Translations under genes and position numbers: made by a program
Shown here: in pieces, positions 40,977-50,106 of the stretch
How the letters are laid out: each line of letters starts with the position of its first letter
Numbering within the stretch: position 1 is the stretch's first letter
The notes under the pieces: generated by a model
Told to the model about the DNA's origin: nothing
Databases searched by the model: none
Seen by the model: the letters and a program-made list of their open reading frames with translations, nothing else
Assembly: GCF_000943555.1 (NCBI RefSeq)
Contig: NZ_JTDV01000017.1
Coordinates: forward strand, 1 to 64,000
Length of the DNA stretch: 64,000 bases
Direction of reading: 5' to 3'
Source: Neotamlana nanhaiensis
GTDB taxonomy: Bacteria > Bacteroidota > Bacteroidia > Flavobacteriales > Flavobacteriaceae

Positions 40977-42293
40977 TTATTTAAATTTATTTGTACTTAG
41001 TTTATGACCATGAACTGCGTAATAAAAAATAGCTAAATAACAAGGCAGTAAAACCCAATAACCATAAGTAGCTGAATTTGCTGTAGCTACTGATTCTGCA
41101 ACACCTTCGGCTAGATAAGTCGCTTTCTGTGTATCGGCCAATTTTCCGTATAACGGCGGAATAATAGCACCACCAGAAATGCCCATGATTAATAAAGCCG
41201 AACCTGTTTTAGTAAATTTTCCAAGGCCATTTAATGCTAAAGGCCACATTGCAGGCCATACTAAAGCGTTCGAAACTCCTAAAGCAGCTACAAAAGCAAC
41301 AGAAGTAAATCCGGTTGTAAATACAATACAAAGCGAGAAGATTACTCCTAAAATAGCACTAGCTTTTAAAGCAAGCGTTTGGGATATGTATTTAGGAATA
41401 AGTATCGCACCTAAAATATAAGTCGCCACCATAGCCATTAGGGTAAACGTGGTAAAAAATTTAGCATCGGCCGCAGGAAAACCTAAAGAAATACCGTATG
41501 CAATAATGGTATCGCCGGCAATAACTTCAACACCAACGTATAAGAACAGGGTGATAACACCTAACCATAAATGGGGAAATTGAAATATTGAGGTTTTTGA
41601 GGTTTTTCCATCGGCAGAATCATCGGTTGAGGTTGCTTCAACGTCTGGAAGAGGCGCTTTTCGTATTAAAATACCTAAAATGAATAATATTAAGGCCATA
41701 ACAATATAAGGCGTAACTACACTGTCTGCCATGGTGTTTAACAGGGTTTGTTTTTCTGAATCTGAAACCGTGTTTAGTTTAGCATTAATTTCGTCGATTC
41801 CAGATAGTAAAAGCGCTCCAAAAATTAAAGACCCCAAAGCCCCAGCCACTTTATTGGCAATACCCATAATAGAAATACGTTTCGCAGCGCTTTCAATGGG
41901 ACCTAAAATAGTTATGTATGGGTTGGAAGCAGTTTGAAGCAAGGTCATGCCTGCACCTTGAATAAAAATACCTGTTAAGAACATCCAATAGGTTCTGGCT
42001 TCGGCGGCAGGAATAAAAACTAGGGCACCAATACCCATGATGAATAATCCTAAAGACATACCTTTTTTGTAACCTACCTTACTTAATATTTTAGATGATG
42101 GAATAGCCATTACCACAAACGAAATGTAAGACGCCGAAGCAACCAGTAGTGATTGTGCTGAGGTAAGCTCGTTAATAGCTTTCATAAACGGAATGAGTGC
42201 ACCGTTAATCCAAGTAACAAATCCGAAGATAAAAAATAGTCCCGCTATAATAAAAATGGGGATAAGTGTGTTGTTGTTATTTTGATTAGACAT
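40977..42293 (-). CDS. Sugar MFS transporter (FucP/glucose-galactose type)
   Basis: 438 residues, 12 transmembrane helices. Motifs are FIFGFVTWINGALIPFMKAINELTSAQSLLVASASYISFVVMAIPSS and GAGMTLLQTASNPYITILGP....RISIMGIANKVAGALGSLIFGALLL. It imports a monosaccharide across the inner membrane, probably a sugar freed by the adjacent hydrolases. It follows the SusD gene, but a strong terminator lies in the 120-bp gap. It is a paralogue of the FucP-like permease at 32414-33730 but clearly a different subfamily. Confidence 0.88.
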   Translation of the reverse strand: MSNQNNNNTLIPIFIIAGLFFIFGFVTWINGALIPFMKAINELTSAQSLLVASASYISFVVMAIPSSKILSKVGYKKGMSLGLFIMGIGALVFIPAAEARTYWMFLTGIFIQGAGMTLLQTASNPYITILGPIESAAKRISIMGIANKVAGALGSLIFGALLLSGIDEINAKLNTVSDSEKQTLLNTMADSVVTPYIVMALILFILGILIRKAPLPDVEATSTDDSADGKTSKTSIFQFPHLWLGVITLFLYVGVEVIAGDTIIAYGISLGFPAADAKFFTTFTLMAMVATYILGAILIPKYISQTLALKASAILGVIFSLCIVFTTGFTSVAFVAALGVSNALVWPAMWPLALNGLGKFTKTGSALLIMGISGGAIIPPLYGKLADTQKATYLAEGVAESVATANSATYGYWVLLPCYLAIFYYAVHGHKLSTNKFK

Positions 42294-42346
42294 AAGAAAA
42301 TGTATTAGCCTGCTATTTAAGGTTTTGGTGTTTAATTTTTATGATT

Positions 42347-42382
42347 AAAAAAAGGAGAGTTGTTTTAAATCTCTCCTTTTTT
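42347..42382 (-). terminator. Terminator between susD and the MFS transporter gene
   Basis: Stem AAAAAAGGAGAG / CTCTCCTTTTTT with an 11-base loop; the T run is 7 on the minus strand. It lies 31 bp downstream of the SusD stop and would separate SusCD transcripts from the transporter, possibly with partial read-through. Confidence 0.88.
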
Positions 42383-42413
42383 ATTTATAAAATGAAATGG
42401 TTAGTGAATATTA

Positions 42414-43982
42414 TTAGTTAACGTCCCACCATAGGTTTGTGTTACCATTGTCAGCACCTCCTAATAAAGAAGTAGCTTCGTTCACAGCATTACCGTTTGT
42501 ACTATACTCGTTTGGTAAGTAAGTAATACGTTTCATAACACCAGTACCTATCGAAGCATTTAGAGTTGTAATTAGTGGGTATAAAATATCGGCATCAGTT
42601 CTACGTAAATCAGCCCATGCTTCCCAAGATTCTGGGTATAAACCTAAAAATTTCTGTACTGCAATTTGTTTTAATTGATCGGATTCAGTTGAAGCCCAAG
42701 CTACAGGAACATCAACAGGAGGAGTAGAGTCTGCATACAAATCACCAAAAGTAGGTACTACTGCAGTTGTTGTTCCTGATAGGTATGGAGCAATAGCATC
42801 GGCATCAACATTCCATTGCTCTAACGATAAGCGTATACCTTCTTCGTAAAATGATTGTGCATTTCCAGACATATTCCAGCCTTTTAAAGCTCCTTCGGCT
42901 TTGTTGAAGTTAGTTTCAGAAGCTACCATAATTTCAATATCTTTTGTTGTAGCTTCGGCAAATGTTGTTTCTTGGTTCGTTAAACTTAAATTGCTAGCTG
43001 TTCTGTCTAACAAAGCGCCTCCGCCGTTAGGTAAACCAACATAGTCTTCGTAGTAAGGAGAATCTTCATCAGATACTTTACCAAACCAAATAGCCATTCT
43101 TGGGTCGTTATATCCTTTTAAAATACTTTCCATATCAGCAGTCATGTAAAAGCCCCAATATTTCATAATATCAACAAAGTTATTATAGGTATCAGGTGTA
43201 ACTTCGTAAATAGCACTATCATCATTTGTTGTCATTACACCAGCAGCTACAGCAGCCTCTGCATGCGTTTTTGCAGACGAAGGATCTACATCTGAAATTC
43301 TTAATGCTAAACGCAAACGTAAAGAGTTTCCAAATTTTCTCCATTTTTCAACATCGCCACTATAAATAGCATCATAATCTCTAAATACACCAACACTACT
43401 ATCGCTTGAAGCACTTAATGTTGCATTGGCATTTTCTAGAAGATTAAAAAAATCGGCATATATATCTTCTTGAGCATCATAAGGTACACTAGAACCTCCA
43501 ATACCAGCTTCGGTGTAAGGTATTGGTCCCCAGTGGTCTGTAAAACGATGAAACATATATACTTTCCAAATGTCTAAAATAGCTGTAGCTTCAGCATTTC
43601 CTTCTGTTGCGCTGTAGGTGTTTAAAAGTGAAGGTACTGCAAGCGTATAAAAACGTAACCAACCTCTACTTCTCCAACCGTCGTTAATACCGTTAGCATC
43701 GGTTTCTGCCGCCCAGCCTGGTGTCATATAATGAGCAAATACCATTGAGTGTAATGCAGTAGCTAAACCGTAAGTACCATAATCGTCTCCAGGTAAACTC
43801 CAAGAGGCATTACCAGTTCCTTTGTAAAGAGCATTGGCAAATGTTGGTCCAGCAAGTGTTTCGTCTAATTGATCAGAAGTTAATGTATTAGGATTGGTAT
43901 TAACTTCGTCAAAATCTGATGTACAACCTGTTACATGTAATAGTGATGCGATTGCAAAAATTTTAATGATGTAATTTTTCAT
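42414..43982 (-). CDS. SusD/RagB-family nutrient-binding outer-membrane lipoprotein
   Basis: 522 residues; signal peptide with lipobox HVTGC, Cys20. The SusD-like-2 pattern is present (DFDEVNTNPNTLTSDQLDETLAGPTFANALY..., W-rich tetratricopeptide-like region, MKRITYLPNEYSTNGNAVNEATSLLGG...NLWWDVN at the end). It acts as the lid and glycan-binding partner of the SusC barrel encoded 10 bp upstream. The glycan bound is not deducible from sequence. Confidence 0.95.
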   Translation of the reverse strand: MKNYIIKIFAIASLLHVTGCTSDFDEVNTNPNTLTSDQLDETLAGPTFANALYKGTGNASWSLPGDDYGTYGLATALHSMVFAHYMTPGWAAETDANGINDGWRSRGWLRFYTLAVPSLLNTYSATEGNAEATAILDIWKVYMFHRFTDHWGPIPYTEAGIGGSSVPYDAQEDIYADFFNLLENANATLSASSDSSVGVFRDYDAIYSGDVEKWRKFGNSLRLRLALRISDVDPSSAKTHAEAAVAAGVMTTNDDSAIYEVTPDTYNNFVDIMKYWGFYMTADMESILKGYNDPRMAIWFGKVSDEDSPYYEDYVGLPNGGGALLDRTASNLSLTNQETTFAEATTKDIEIMVASETNFNKAEGALKGWNMSGNAQSFYEEGIRLSLEQWNVDADAIAPYLSGTTTAVVPTFGDLYADSTPPVDVPVAWASTESDQLKQIAVQKFLGLYPESWEAWADLRRTDADILYPLITTLNASIGTGVMKRITYLPNEYSTNGNAVNEATSLLGGADNGNTNLWWDVN

Positions 43983-43992
43983 AGTTTATTTT

Positions 43993-46900
43993 TTAAAAGT
44001 TTAATTTAACATTGAATCCGAAATCTCTAGTAGATGGAATGTTAAAAGATTCGATACCTTGAAGGTTACCAACACTAACACCTTGTTCTGGATCGAAATA
44101 CTCAGCTTTATTTACAAAGAAGAATAAGTTTCTACCTACTATTGATAAATCAATACCTGAAAATGGTGTTTTATTTAAGAATTTATTTGGTACAGAATAT
44201 CCAAAAATTAATTCACGTAATCTTATGTTTGTAGCATCGAAAACAAAGTCTTCGGCAGATTTAGGGTCTCTACTAGCTACTTCGCTCCAGTAAGTTTCTG
44301 CAGTTACAGAGGTTGTGTTCTGCGAGTAAGTACCATCGCCATTATCGATAACTCCATTTACAACAAAACCATCTCTACCAGCAAGTGTAATATCGCTAAC
44401 ACCAGCACCAGCCATTCTAGCTTGAGAGTATGAGATTACTTCACCTCCAATACGGAAATCTATTAGGAAGCTTAAAGAGAAATCTTTATATTTAAATTGG
44501 TTATTTAGGCCAGCAGTCCAATCAGGGTTAAAGTTACCTGCTAGTACATCAAAACCAGATGTAAATTGTGGTAAACCAGTGTCAGCATTAACAAGAATGT
44601 CACCATTTTCATTACGAGCAAATCCACGAATATATAAATCTCCAAAATTACCTCCTTTGGTAATAATGGCTTGAGCAAGTCTTTCAGAACCAGTAGAAAG
44701 ATTAAGTTGGTCACGTCCTTCTAAAATATCGATAACTTTTGTTTCGTAAGTTGAGAAGTTTGCCGTAGCATCCCATGAAAAACTATCAGTTTCTACAATA
44801 CTTGCATTAAGTACAACTTCGAAACCTGTGTTTTCGATATCTCCACCATTAACAACTTGTCTTGAATATCCTGATGATTCAGGAACATTAATTGTAAAAA
44901 TTTGATCAGATGTGTTTGTTTTAAACCAAGTAAAATCTAAACCAATTTTATTTTTTAAAAAACGTGCATCGAAACCAAATTCTGTAGAGCTTGAAATTTC
45001 TGGTTTTAAATTTGGATTGTTTAGTAATGTTGATGTTTGTGCGACACCTCCATTAAAACCGTAATAGGTTAATTGGTTTGCTAAAAGGTAAGGGTCTGTG
45101 TCGTTACCAACTTGCGCAAACGAGCCTCTTAATTTCAAGAAGGATAACGCATCAGATTTAATGTCGAACATATCGGTTACAATAGCTGTTAAACCAAATG
45201 ACGGATAAAAATACGATCTGTCTGAAGCAGGAAGTGTTGAAGACCAGTCGTTGCGAGCTGTAACATCAAAAAATAAATATTCTTTAAAAGCTAATTGAGC
45301 AGAACCGTAAAGTGAATTTATTTTTTTATGACTATAATCTGGAGTTACACTTGTTGTTTGCAAGTTGGTTAAAGCAAAATAGTTTCTTTTACTTAAAGTA
45401 CCACCGCTACTAATTCCATTTCTTTTTTGAATTAATGCATTACCACCTGCATTTAGATTTAATTTAAAATCTCCTAAATCTTTATTATAGCTTAACAAGA
45501 AATCAGAGTTTATTTCAGATACTTCTGTAATAGCTTCAGAATACGAACCAAAATCTTGATTTAAAATTGCTACAGCAGCATGACGAGAAATATTTGTTTT
45601 ATCTGTATATTGATCTAAACCTGTTCTAACCATTAAGCTTAATTCATCTGTAAAATCGTAAGTTAAAGACGCAAATGTTATAATTCTGTTTCTTTCATCT
45701 GTTCTTAAGTTTCTATTTGCTAGCCAAAATGGGTTGTTACCAAGTGTGCTTAAAGTGTTAGCATTAATGTAGTTGTATTGTAATTGTCCAGAATCATCAA
45801 CATATTCATAGTCACTGTATTGATTGAAAGGTAAACTTCTTGGCATGGTGTAAACAGCTTCACCAATTTGCCCTTCACCAGCTCCAATAGCATTTTCAAT
45901 TTTTTGAGATATAAAGTTGGTTTTAACATCTAAATGTAATCTATTTGTTAAATCACTTGTTAAGCGTAATGCTAGGTTGTGTCTGTCTAACTCATTACCA
46001 CCAACAATACCCTCAGCTTCTGTGTTGGTATAAGAGAAATAACCTTGAGTTTTTTCGCTACCCATTGAAGCAGAAATACCTCGTGACCAGTTGTAACCCG
46101 ATTGGAAAAAATCCATACCATTATCTGGTTGAGCATTAAAAGCATAAGTAGCAGGACCATTATAATTAGGGTTGTGTTCTAGTTGCCATGCAGAAACCGA
46201 TTGACCCTCCATAGCAGGTCCCCAACTTGTTTTGCTATTAGCGTCGTATATACCAGTGTTACCTTGTCCATACTCGTTTTGTAAGTTTAGTAGGTTATAG
46301 GCTTTTGATGTGGTAAAGTTAGAAGAAACTGTAATTCTTGCTTTATCTGATGCCGAACCTTTTTTGGTAGTAATAACAATTACACCATTACTTGCACGTG
46401 AACCATATAAAGCAGCAGCTGAAGGACCTTTTAATACAGATAAAGACTCGATATCGTCTGGATTTATGTTTGAAATACCATCAAAGGTAGTAAACCCACC
46501 AATATCTGTAGAAGGTGAAGAAACCGTATTGTCCATTGGTACGCCATCAATAACATATAATGGTTGGTTATTACCAGTTAACGAACGGTTACCCCTAATT
46601 GTAATTCTTGAAGAACTACCAACACCACTGCTAGATGTAGAGAAGTTTAAACCTGCTACTTTACCAGATAATGAGTTAGCTACGTTAAGCGATCTTGCTT
46701 CTGAAAGTTCTTCGGTAGAAACTGTTTGGGCTGAATAGGTTAACGATTTTTTCTCACGTTTAATACCTAATGCTGTAACTACAATTTCATTAAGTTGTTC
46801 TGCATCTTCTGCAAGTATTACGTTAATAGAAGTTTGACCTGTAAAAACTACTTCTTTTGAAGCATACCCAACATACGATACAACTAATGTTGCTGTACTT

Positions 46901-47100
46901 TGAGAAATATCGATAGAATAATTTCCATCAAAATCAGTCGAGACACCATTGGTGGTGCCTTTTACTAGAATACTAGCACCTGGCAATGGTAAACCGTTAC
47001 CGGCATCGGTTACGGTTCCTGTTACAGTAGTTTGAGCATTGCTATTTTGAAAGCAAAAAATGCAAAATACGAACAGTACTTTTAATACGTTTTGAATCAT
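43993..47100 (-). CDS. SusC/RagA-family TonB-linked outer-membrane protein
   Basis: 1035 residues. Signal peptide (cleaved after SNAQ), then a carboxypeptidase-D-like regulatory domain (TVTGTVTDAGNGLPLPGASILVKGTTNGVSTDFDGNYSI), a TonB box region, a plug with NVANSLSGKVAGL....RITIRGNRSLTGNNQPLYVIDGVPMDN and DIESLSVLKGPSAAALYGSRASNGVIVITTKKG, and a 22-strand barrel ending in Phe. It forms the transporter for oligosaccharides with the SusD partner. The first gene of its transcript, preceded by a 345-bp spacer. Confidence 0.97.
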   Translation of the reverse strand: MIQNVLKVLFVFCIFCFQNSNAQTTVTGTVTDAGNGLPLPGASILVKGTTNGVSTDFDGNYSIDISQSTATLVVSYVGYASKEVVFTGQTSINVILAEDAEQLNEIVVTALGIKREKKSLTYSAQTVSTEELSEARSLNVANSLSGKVAGLNFSTSSSGVGSSSRITIRGNRSLTGNNQPLYVIDGVPMDNTVSSPSTDIGGFTTFDGISNINPDDIESLSVLKGPSAAALYGSRASNGVIVITTKKGSASDKARITVSSNFTTSKAYNLLNLQNEYGQGNTGIYDANSKTSWGPAMEGQSVSAWQLEHNPNYNGPATYAFNAQPDNGMDFFQSGYNWSRGISASMGSEKTQGYFSYTNTEAEGIVGGNELDRHNLALRLTSDLTNRLHLDVKTNFISQKIENAIGAGEGQIGEAVYTMPRSLPFNQYSDYEYVDDSGQLQYNYINANTLSTLGNNPFWLANRNLRTDERNRIITFASLTYDFTDELSLMVRTGLDQYTDKTNISRHAAVAILNQDFGSYSEAITEVSEINSDFLLSYNKDLGDFKLNLNAGGNALIQKRNGISSGGTLSKRNYFALTNLQTTSVTPDYSHKKINSLYGSAQLAFKEYLFFDVTARNDWSSTLPASDRSYFYPSFGLTAIVTDMFDIKSDALSFLKLRGSFAQVGNDTDPYLLANQLTYYGFNGGVAQTSTLLNNPNLKPEISSSTEFGFDARFLKNKIGLDFTWFKTNTSDQIFTINVPESSGYSRQVVNGGDIENTGFEVVLNASIVETDSFSWDATANFSTYETKVIDILEGRDQLNLSTGSERLAQAIITKGGNFGDLYIRGFARNENGDILVNADTGLPQFTSGFDVLAGNFNPDWTAGLNNQFKYKDFSLSFLIDFRIGGEVISYSQARMAGAGVSDITLAGRDGFVVNGVIDNGDGTYSQNTTSVTAETYWSEVASRDPKSAEDFVFDATNIRLRELIFGYSVPNKFLNKTPFSGIDLSIVGRNLFFFVNKAEYFDPEQGVSVGNLQGIESFNIPSTRDFGFNVKLNF

Positions 47101-47445
47101 AATTTCATTTTTAGTTAATAATTTTTAGTTTTTTTTAATAGGTTATTAATACGTTAAATCTATAAATCTAAAACGTTAAGATTTGCATAATTTCGACCAA
47201 CAACAATTCTGAAAAGGTGTTGGTAGTTTTTTTTAATTTGAGGGTGCAAAAAACACACTTTCTTGCGAGAAAATACCTGTGAATACTGTTTTTTAAGGTA
47301 ATGATATGATTATTGAAAACCTATAAAAACACGATTTTTTGTACAAAAAAAGAAGAAATAAAATATAATTATTAATACTTCTTCTTTAAAAACCGATTTT
47401 GTTTAAAAAATCTTTAGTTAAGACTTTTGTTAAACTAAGGTTAAT
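47101..47445 (-). other. Spacer upstream of susC
   Basis: An AT-rich 345-bp gap with no gene. It must hold the susC promoter; I find no perfect TAnnTTTG on the minus strand. The GH3-side third carries the terminator at 47344-47389. Confidence 0.6.
47344..47389 (-). terminator. Likely terminator of the GH cluster after the GH3 gene
   Basis: On the minus strand AAAGAAGAA pairs with TTCTTCTTT around a ~20-base AT-rich loop and is followed by more Ts. It is AT-rich and weaker than the other terminators in the window. Confidence 0.5.
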
Positions 47446-50088
47446 TTACTCTTTTACGTTAAAATTTGCGCTTAAAACGTCTTTGGTATTACCACCAACC
47501 ATAACTTTAAATTCACCTGGTTCTACTACACGTTTCATGTCTCGATTCCAGATGGCTAATTCTTCTGGTGCTAGTGTAAATTCAATATGTTTTGTTTCTC
47601 CTTTTTTAATAAACACACGCTCAAAGCCTTTTAAGGTTTGCTTTGGAGTGGTTACACTGCTATAAATATCATTAATGTAAAGCTGCACCACTTCATCGCC
47701 GTCATAATGCCCTGTGTTTTTTACATCAACACTTACCGTTAAGCTACCTGTTTTTGAAATGGAGTTAGAACTCAATTTTAAATTAGAATACTCAAAAGTT
47801 GTATAACTTAATCCGTAACCAAATGTGTATAACGGATTTTCACTTTCGCTCACATAACGATGAATCGCAGATGGCTTTTGGTTGTAATAAATTGGTAATT
47901 GTCCAACCGATTTTGGGAAGCTTATCGGTAAACGTCCGCCTGGGTTATAATCACCAAAAAGTACATCGGCAACAGCGCTACCACCAGCTTCACCTGGGAA
48001 CCAACTTTCAAGAATGGCAGGAACATTATCGTTTATCCAATTTATAGATAAAGGTCTTCCGTTCATTAATACACAAACAACAGGTGTTCCAGTAGCTTCA
48101 ATAGCTTCAATTAATTCTTGTTGCATACCGTGTAAGTCTAAAGTAGCGACATCACGATTCTCTTCAACAAGCTCGCGAGATTCACCAATAACTACAACGG
48201 CAACATCAGCCTTTTTAGCAATGTTTATAGCAGGTTGCAAATTGATTTTTTCTAAATTCCAGCGTAAGTGCGCACGGGCACCCCAGCCGCCTTCCCACAT
48301 TTCTATGCGAACGTTGTAGCTTTTACCAGCTTCAATTTTTTTAGGCGTTGTAACAATGCTTGTTGCTCCTTTGGTCCAGTTGTCGATAACTAAAACATCA
48401 TCAATCCACATACGAATACCATCATCAGAACTTAAACCAATCCAACCATCAAAACTCTGGTCGCATTTAATAGTTCCTGTCCAGCGGATAGAAAAATCAT
48501 CATCGTTAACACCTTCACCTGGGTTCCATGGCCAATCGAATTCTAATTTGTCATCAATTCGAGTTAATGCAGGCTCACCTTCAACATTACGGTTGTTAAA
48601 ATATTCACCTTTCAAGCCATTTTGTTTCCCATCTGGAGTAAATAAATATTTTGATGGAATAATTTGTCCTTTTATAATTAACGGCACGCCTTCTTCGTAA
48701 AGTACTTCGGTATTACTGCCAACAGTTTCTTTAATACCCTCTAAAACTGTGGTTGCTACTTTGTTTTTTACCGAGTAACCGCCTAAACGTGATGCATTGG
48801 CATTTGGACCAATAACGGCAATAGTTTTTAAATCTTTGCTAAGCGGTAAAACGTTGTCTTTGTTTTTTAGTAAACTGATTGATTTTCTACCTGCTTCAAG
48901 CGCAATATCTTGATGTGCTTGCGAATGAAAACGCGCTTCAATTAAGCCTTTTTCGGTATAAGGATTTTCGAATAAACCTAAAGTGAATTTTAAACGAAGC
49001 ACGCCACCTGCAGCACGATCGATGGCTTCCATTGATAGTTTGCCTTCGTTTACTAATTCGATTAAAGTATCTTGCCAAAATTCGTTTGTAAAATCGTAGA
49101 ACTGCATGTCTACACCAGCTTCAACCGCTTGACGGATGCTTTCCTTTGGAGAATCGGCTACGTAATGCGTGGTTTGGATGTATTTTATTGCGCCTAAATC
49201 AGACACCACGATTCCTTTAAAACCCCATTCGTTTCGTAACACGTCGGTAAGTAACCAATGGTTTGCGGCACAAGGCACGCCGTCTAATTCTGAATAAGCA
49301 CACATAGTTCCTAACGCGCCACCTTTGGTAAATACTTTTTCAAAAGACGCCAAAAAGTCCTCGCGAGCAGTACGTTCTCCAACAATTACAGGCGATGAAT
49401 TTCCACCTGCTTGTGGTTGACTATGCACTGCGAAGTGTTTAGGTTCTGAAATTATCGAGCTGTTCGATGCCAAAGTATCGCCTTGCATACCATTTACCAT
49501 TGCTAAACCAAGTTCGCCAGCCAAATAAGTATCTTCTCCAAAAGTTTCGGCCACACGACCCCAACGTGGTTCGCGACCTATACCTAACACGGGACCTAAA
49601 CCAAAATGTACACCATGCGCACGCGCTTCGCTACCAATAACTTTACCTACTTTTTCAAGTAATTTGGTATCCCAAGTGGCTCCAAGACCAATATTCATAG
49701 GGAATGCGGTGCTACCTTCATCTAAATAACCATGTAGCATTTCACACATAATTAGCGCAGGAATACCCCATTGGTTACTTTTAATGACGTTTTTTTGAAG
49801 GTCGTTTATCATTTTCGCTGAACGCGGATAAATATCGTGGATGGCACCAACACCTAAATCGCCAATTTTAGCTTTTGTTTTCGATTTTGAAAAGTCTTCA
49901 TTTTCCTTGAAAAACTCGCCTTTATACATATCCATTTGACGCACTTTTTCTTCTAAAGTCATACGGCTTAAAAGGTCGGTTACACGGTCTTCAACCGAAA
50001 GTTTCGCATTTTGATACGGATATTTCTGCGCATTTACGTTGGTGTAAAAACTTGAAATTAAAAATGCTACAATTGCTATTTTTTTCAT
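47446..50088 (-). CDS. Glycoside hydrolase family 3 protein with PA14 insert
   Basis: 880 residues; signal peptide cleaved about residue 20 (NVNAQ). GH3 N-terminal barrel with nucleophile Asp297 in VVSDLGA, and EPRWGRVAETFGED and KHFAVHSQPQAGG typical of the family. The GH3 C-terminal domain is interrupted by a PA14 domain (about 474-605, GLKGEYFNNRNVEG...DGWIGLSSDDGIRMWIDDVLVIDNW), a carbohydrate-binding insert, and a fibronectin-III-like domain ends the protein. Likely beta-glucosidase/beta-glycosidase acting on an exo-terminal beta sugar in the periplasm. Last gene before the susC spacer. Confidence 0.95.
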   Translation of the reverse strand: MKKIAIVAFLISSFYTNVNAQKYPYQNAKLSVEDRVTDLLSRMTLEEKVRQMDMYKGEFFKENEDFSKSKTKAKIGDLGVGAIHDIYPRSAKMINDLQKNVIKSNQWGIPALIMCEMLHGYLDEGSTAFPMNIGLGATWDTKLLEKVGKVIGSEARAHGVHFGLGPVLGIGREPRWGRVAETFGEDTYLAGELGLAMVNGMQGDTLASNSSIISEPKHFAVHSQPQAGGNSSPVIVGERTAREDFLASFEKVFTKGGALGTMCAYSELDGVPCAANHWLLTDVLRNEWGFKGIVVSDLGAIKYIQTTHYVADSPKESIRQAVEAGVDMQFYDFTNEFWQDTLIELVNEGKLSMEAIDRAAGGVLRLKFTLGLFENPYTEKGLIEARFHSQAHQDIALEAGRKSISLLKNKDNVLPLSKDLKTIAVIGPNANASRLGGYSVKNKVATTVLEGIKETVGSNTEVLYEEGVPLIIKGQIIPSKYLFTPDGKQNGLKGEYFNNRNVEGEPALTRIDDKLEFDWPWNPGEGVNDDDFSIRWTGTIKCDQSFDGWIGLSSDDGIRMWIDDVLVIDNWTKGATSIVTTPKKIEAGKSYNVRIEMWEGGWGARAHLRWNLEKINLQPAINIAKKADVAVVVIGESRELVEENRDVATLDLHGMQQELIEAIEATGTPVVCVLMNGRPLSINWINDNVPAILESWFPGEAGGSAVADVLFGDYNPGGRLPISFPKSVGQLPIYYNQKPSAIHRYVSESENPLYTFGYGLSYTTFEYSNLKLSSNSISKTGSLTVSVDVKNTGHYDGDEVVQLYINDIYSSVTTPKQTLKGFERVFIKKGETKHIEFTLAPEELAIWNRDMKRVVEPGEFKVMVGGNTKDVLSANFNVKE

Positions 50089-50106
50089 TTTTATTGTTTG
50101 CTATTA

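Noticed and set aside
46310-46738. 142-residue plus-strand open frame inside susC
   Set aside because: Antisense shadow of the SusC plug domain; residue make-up is a reverse-strand artefact.
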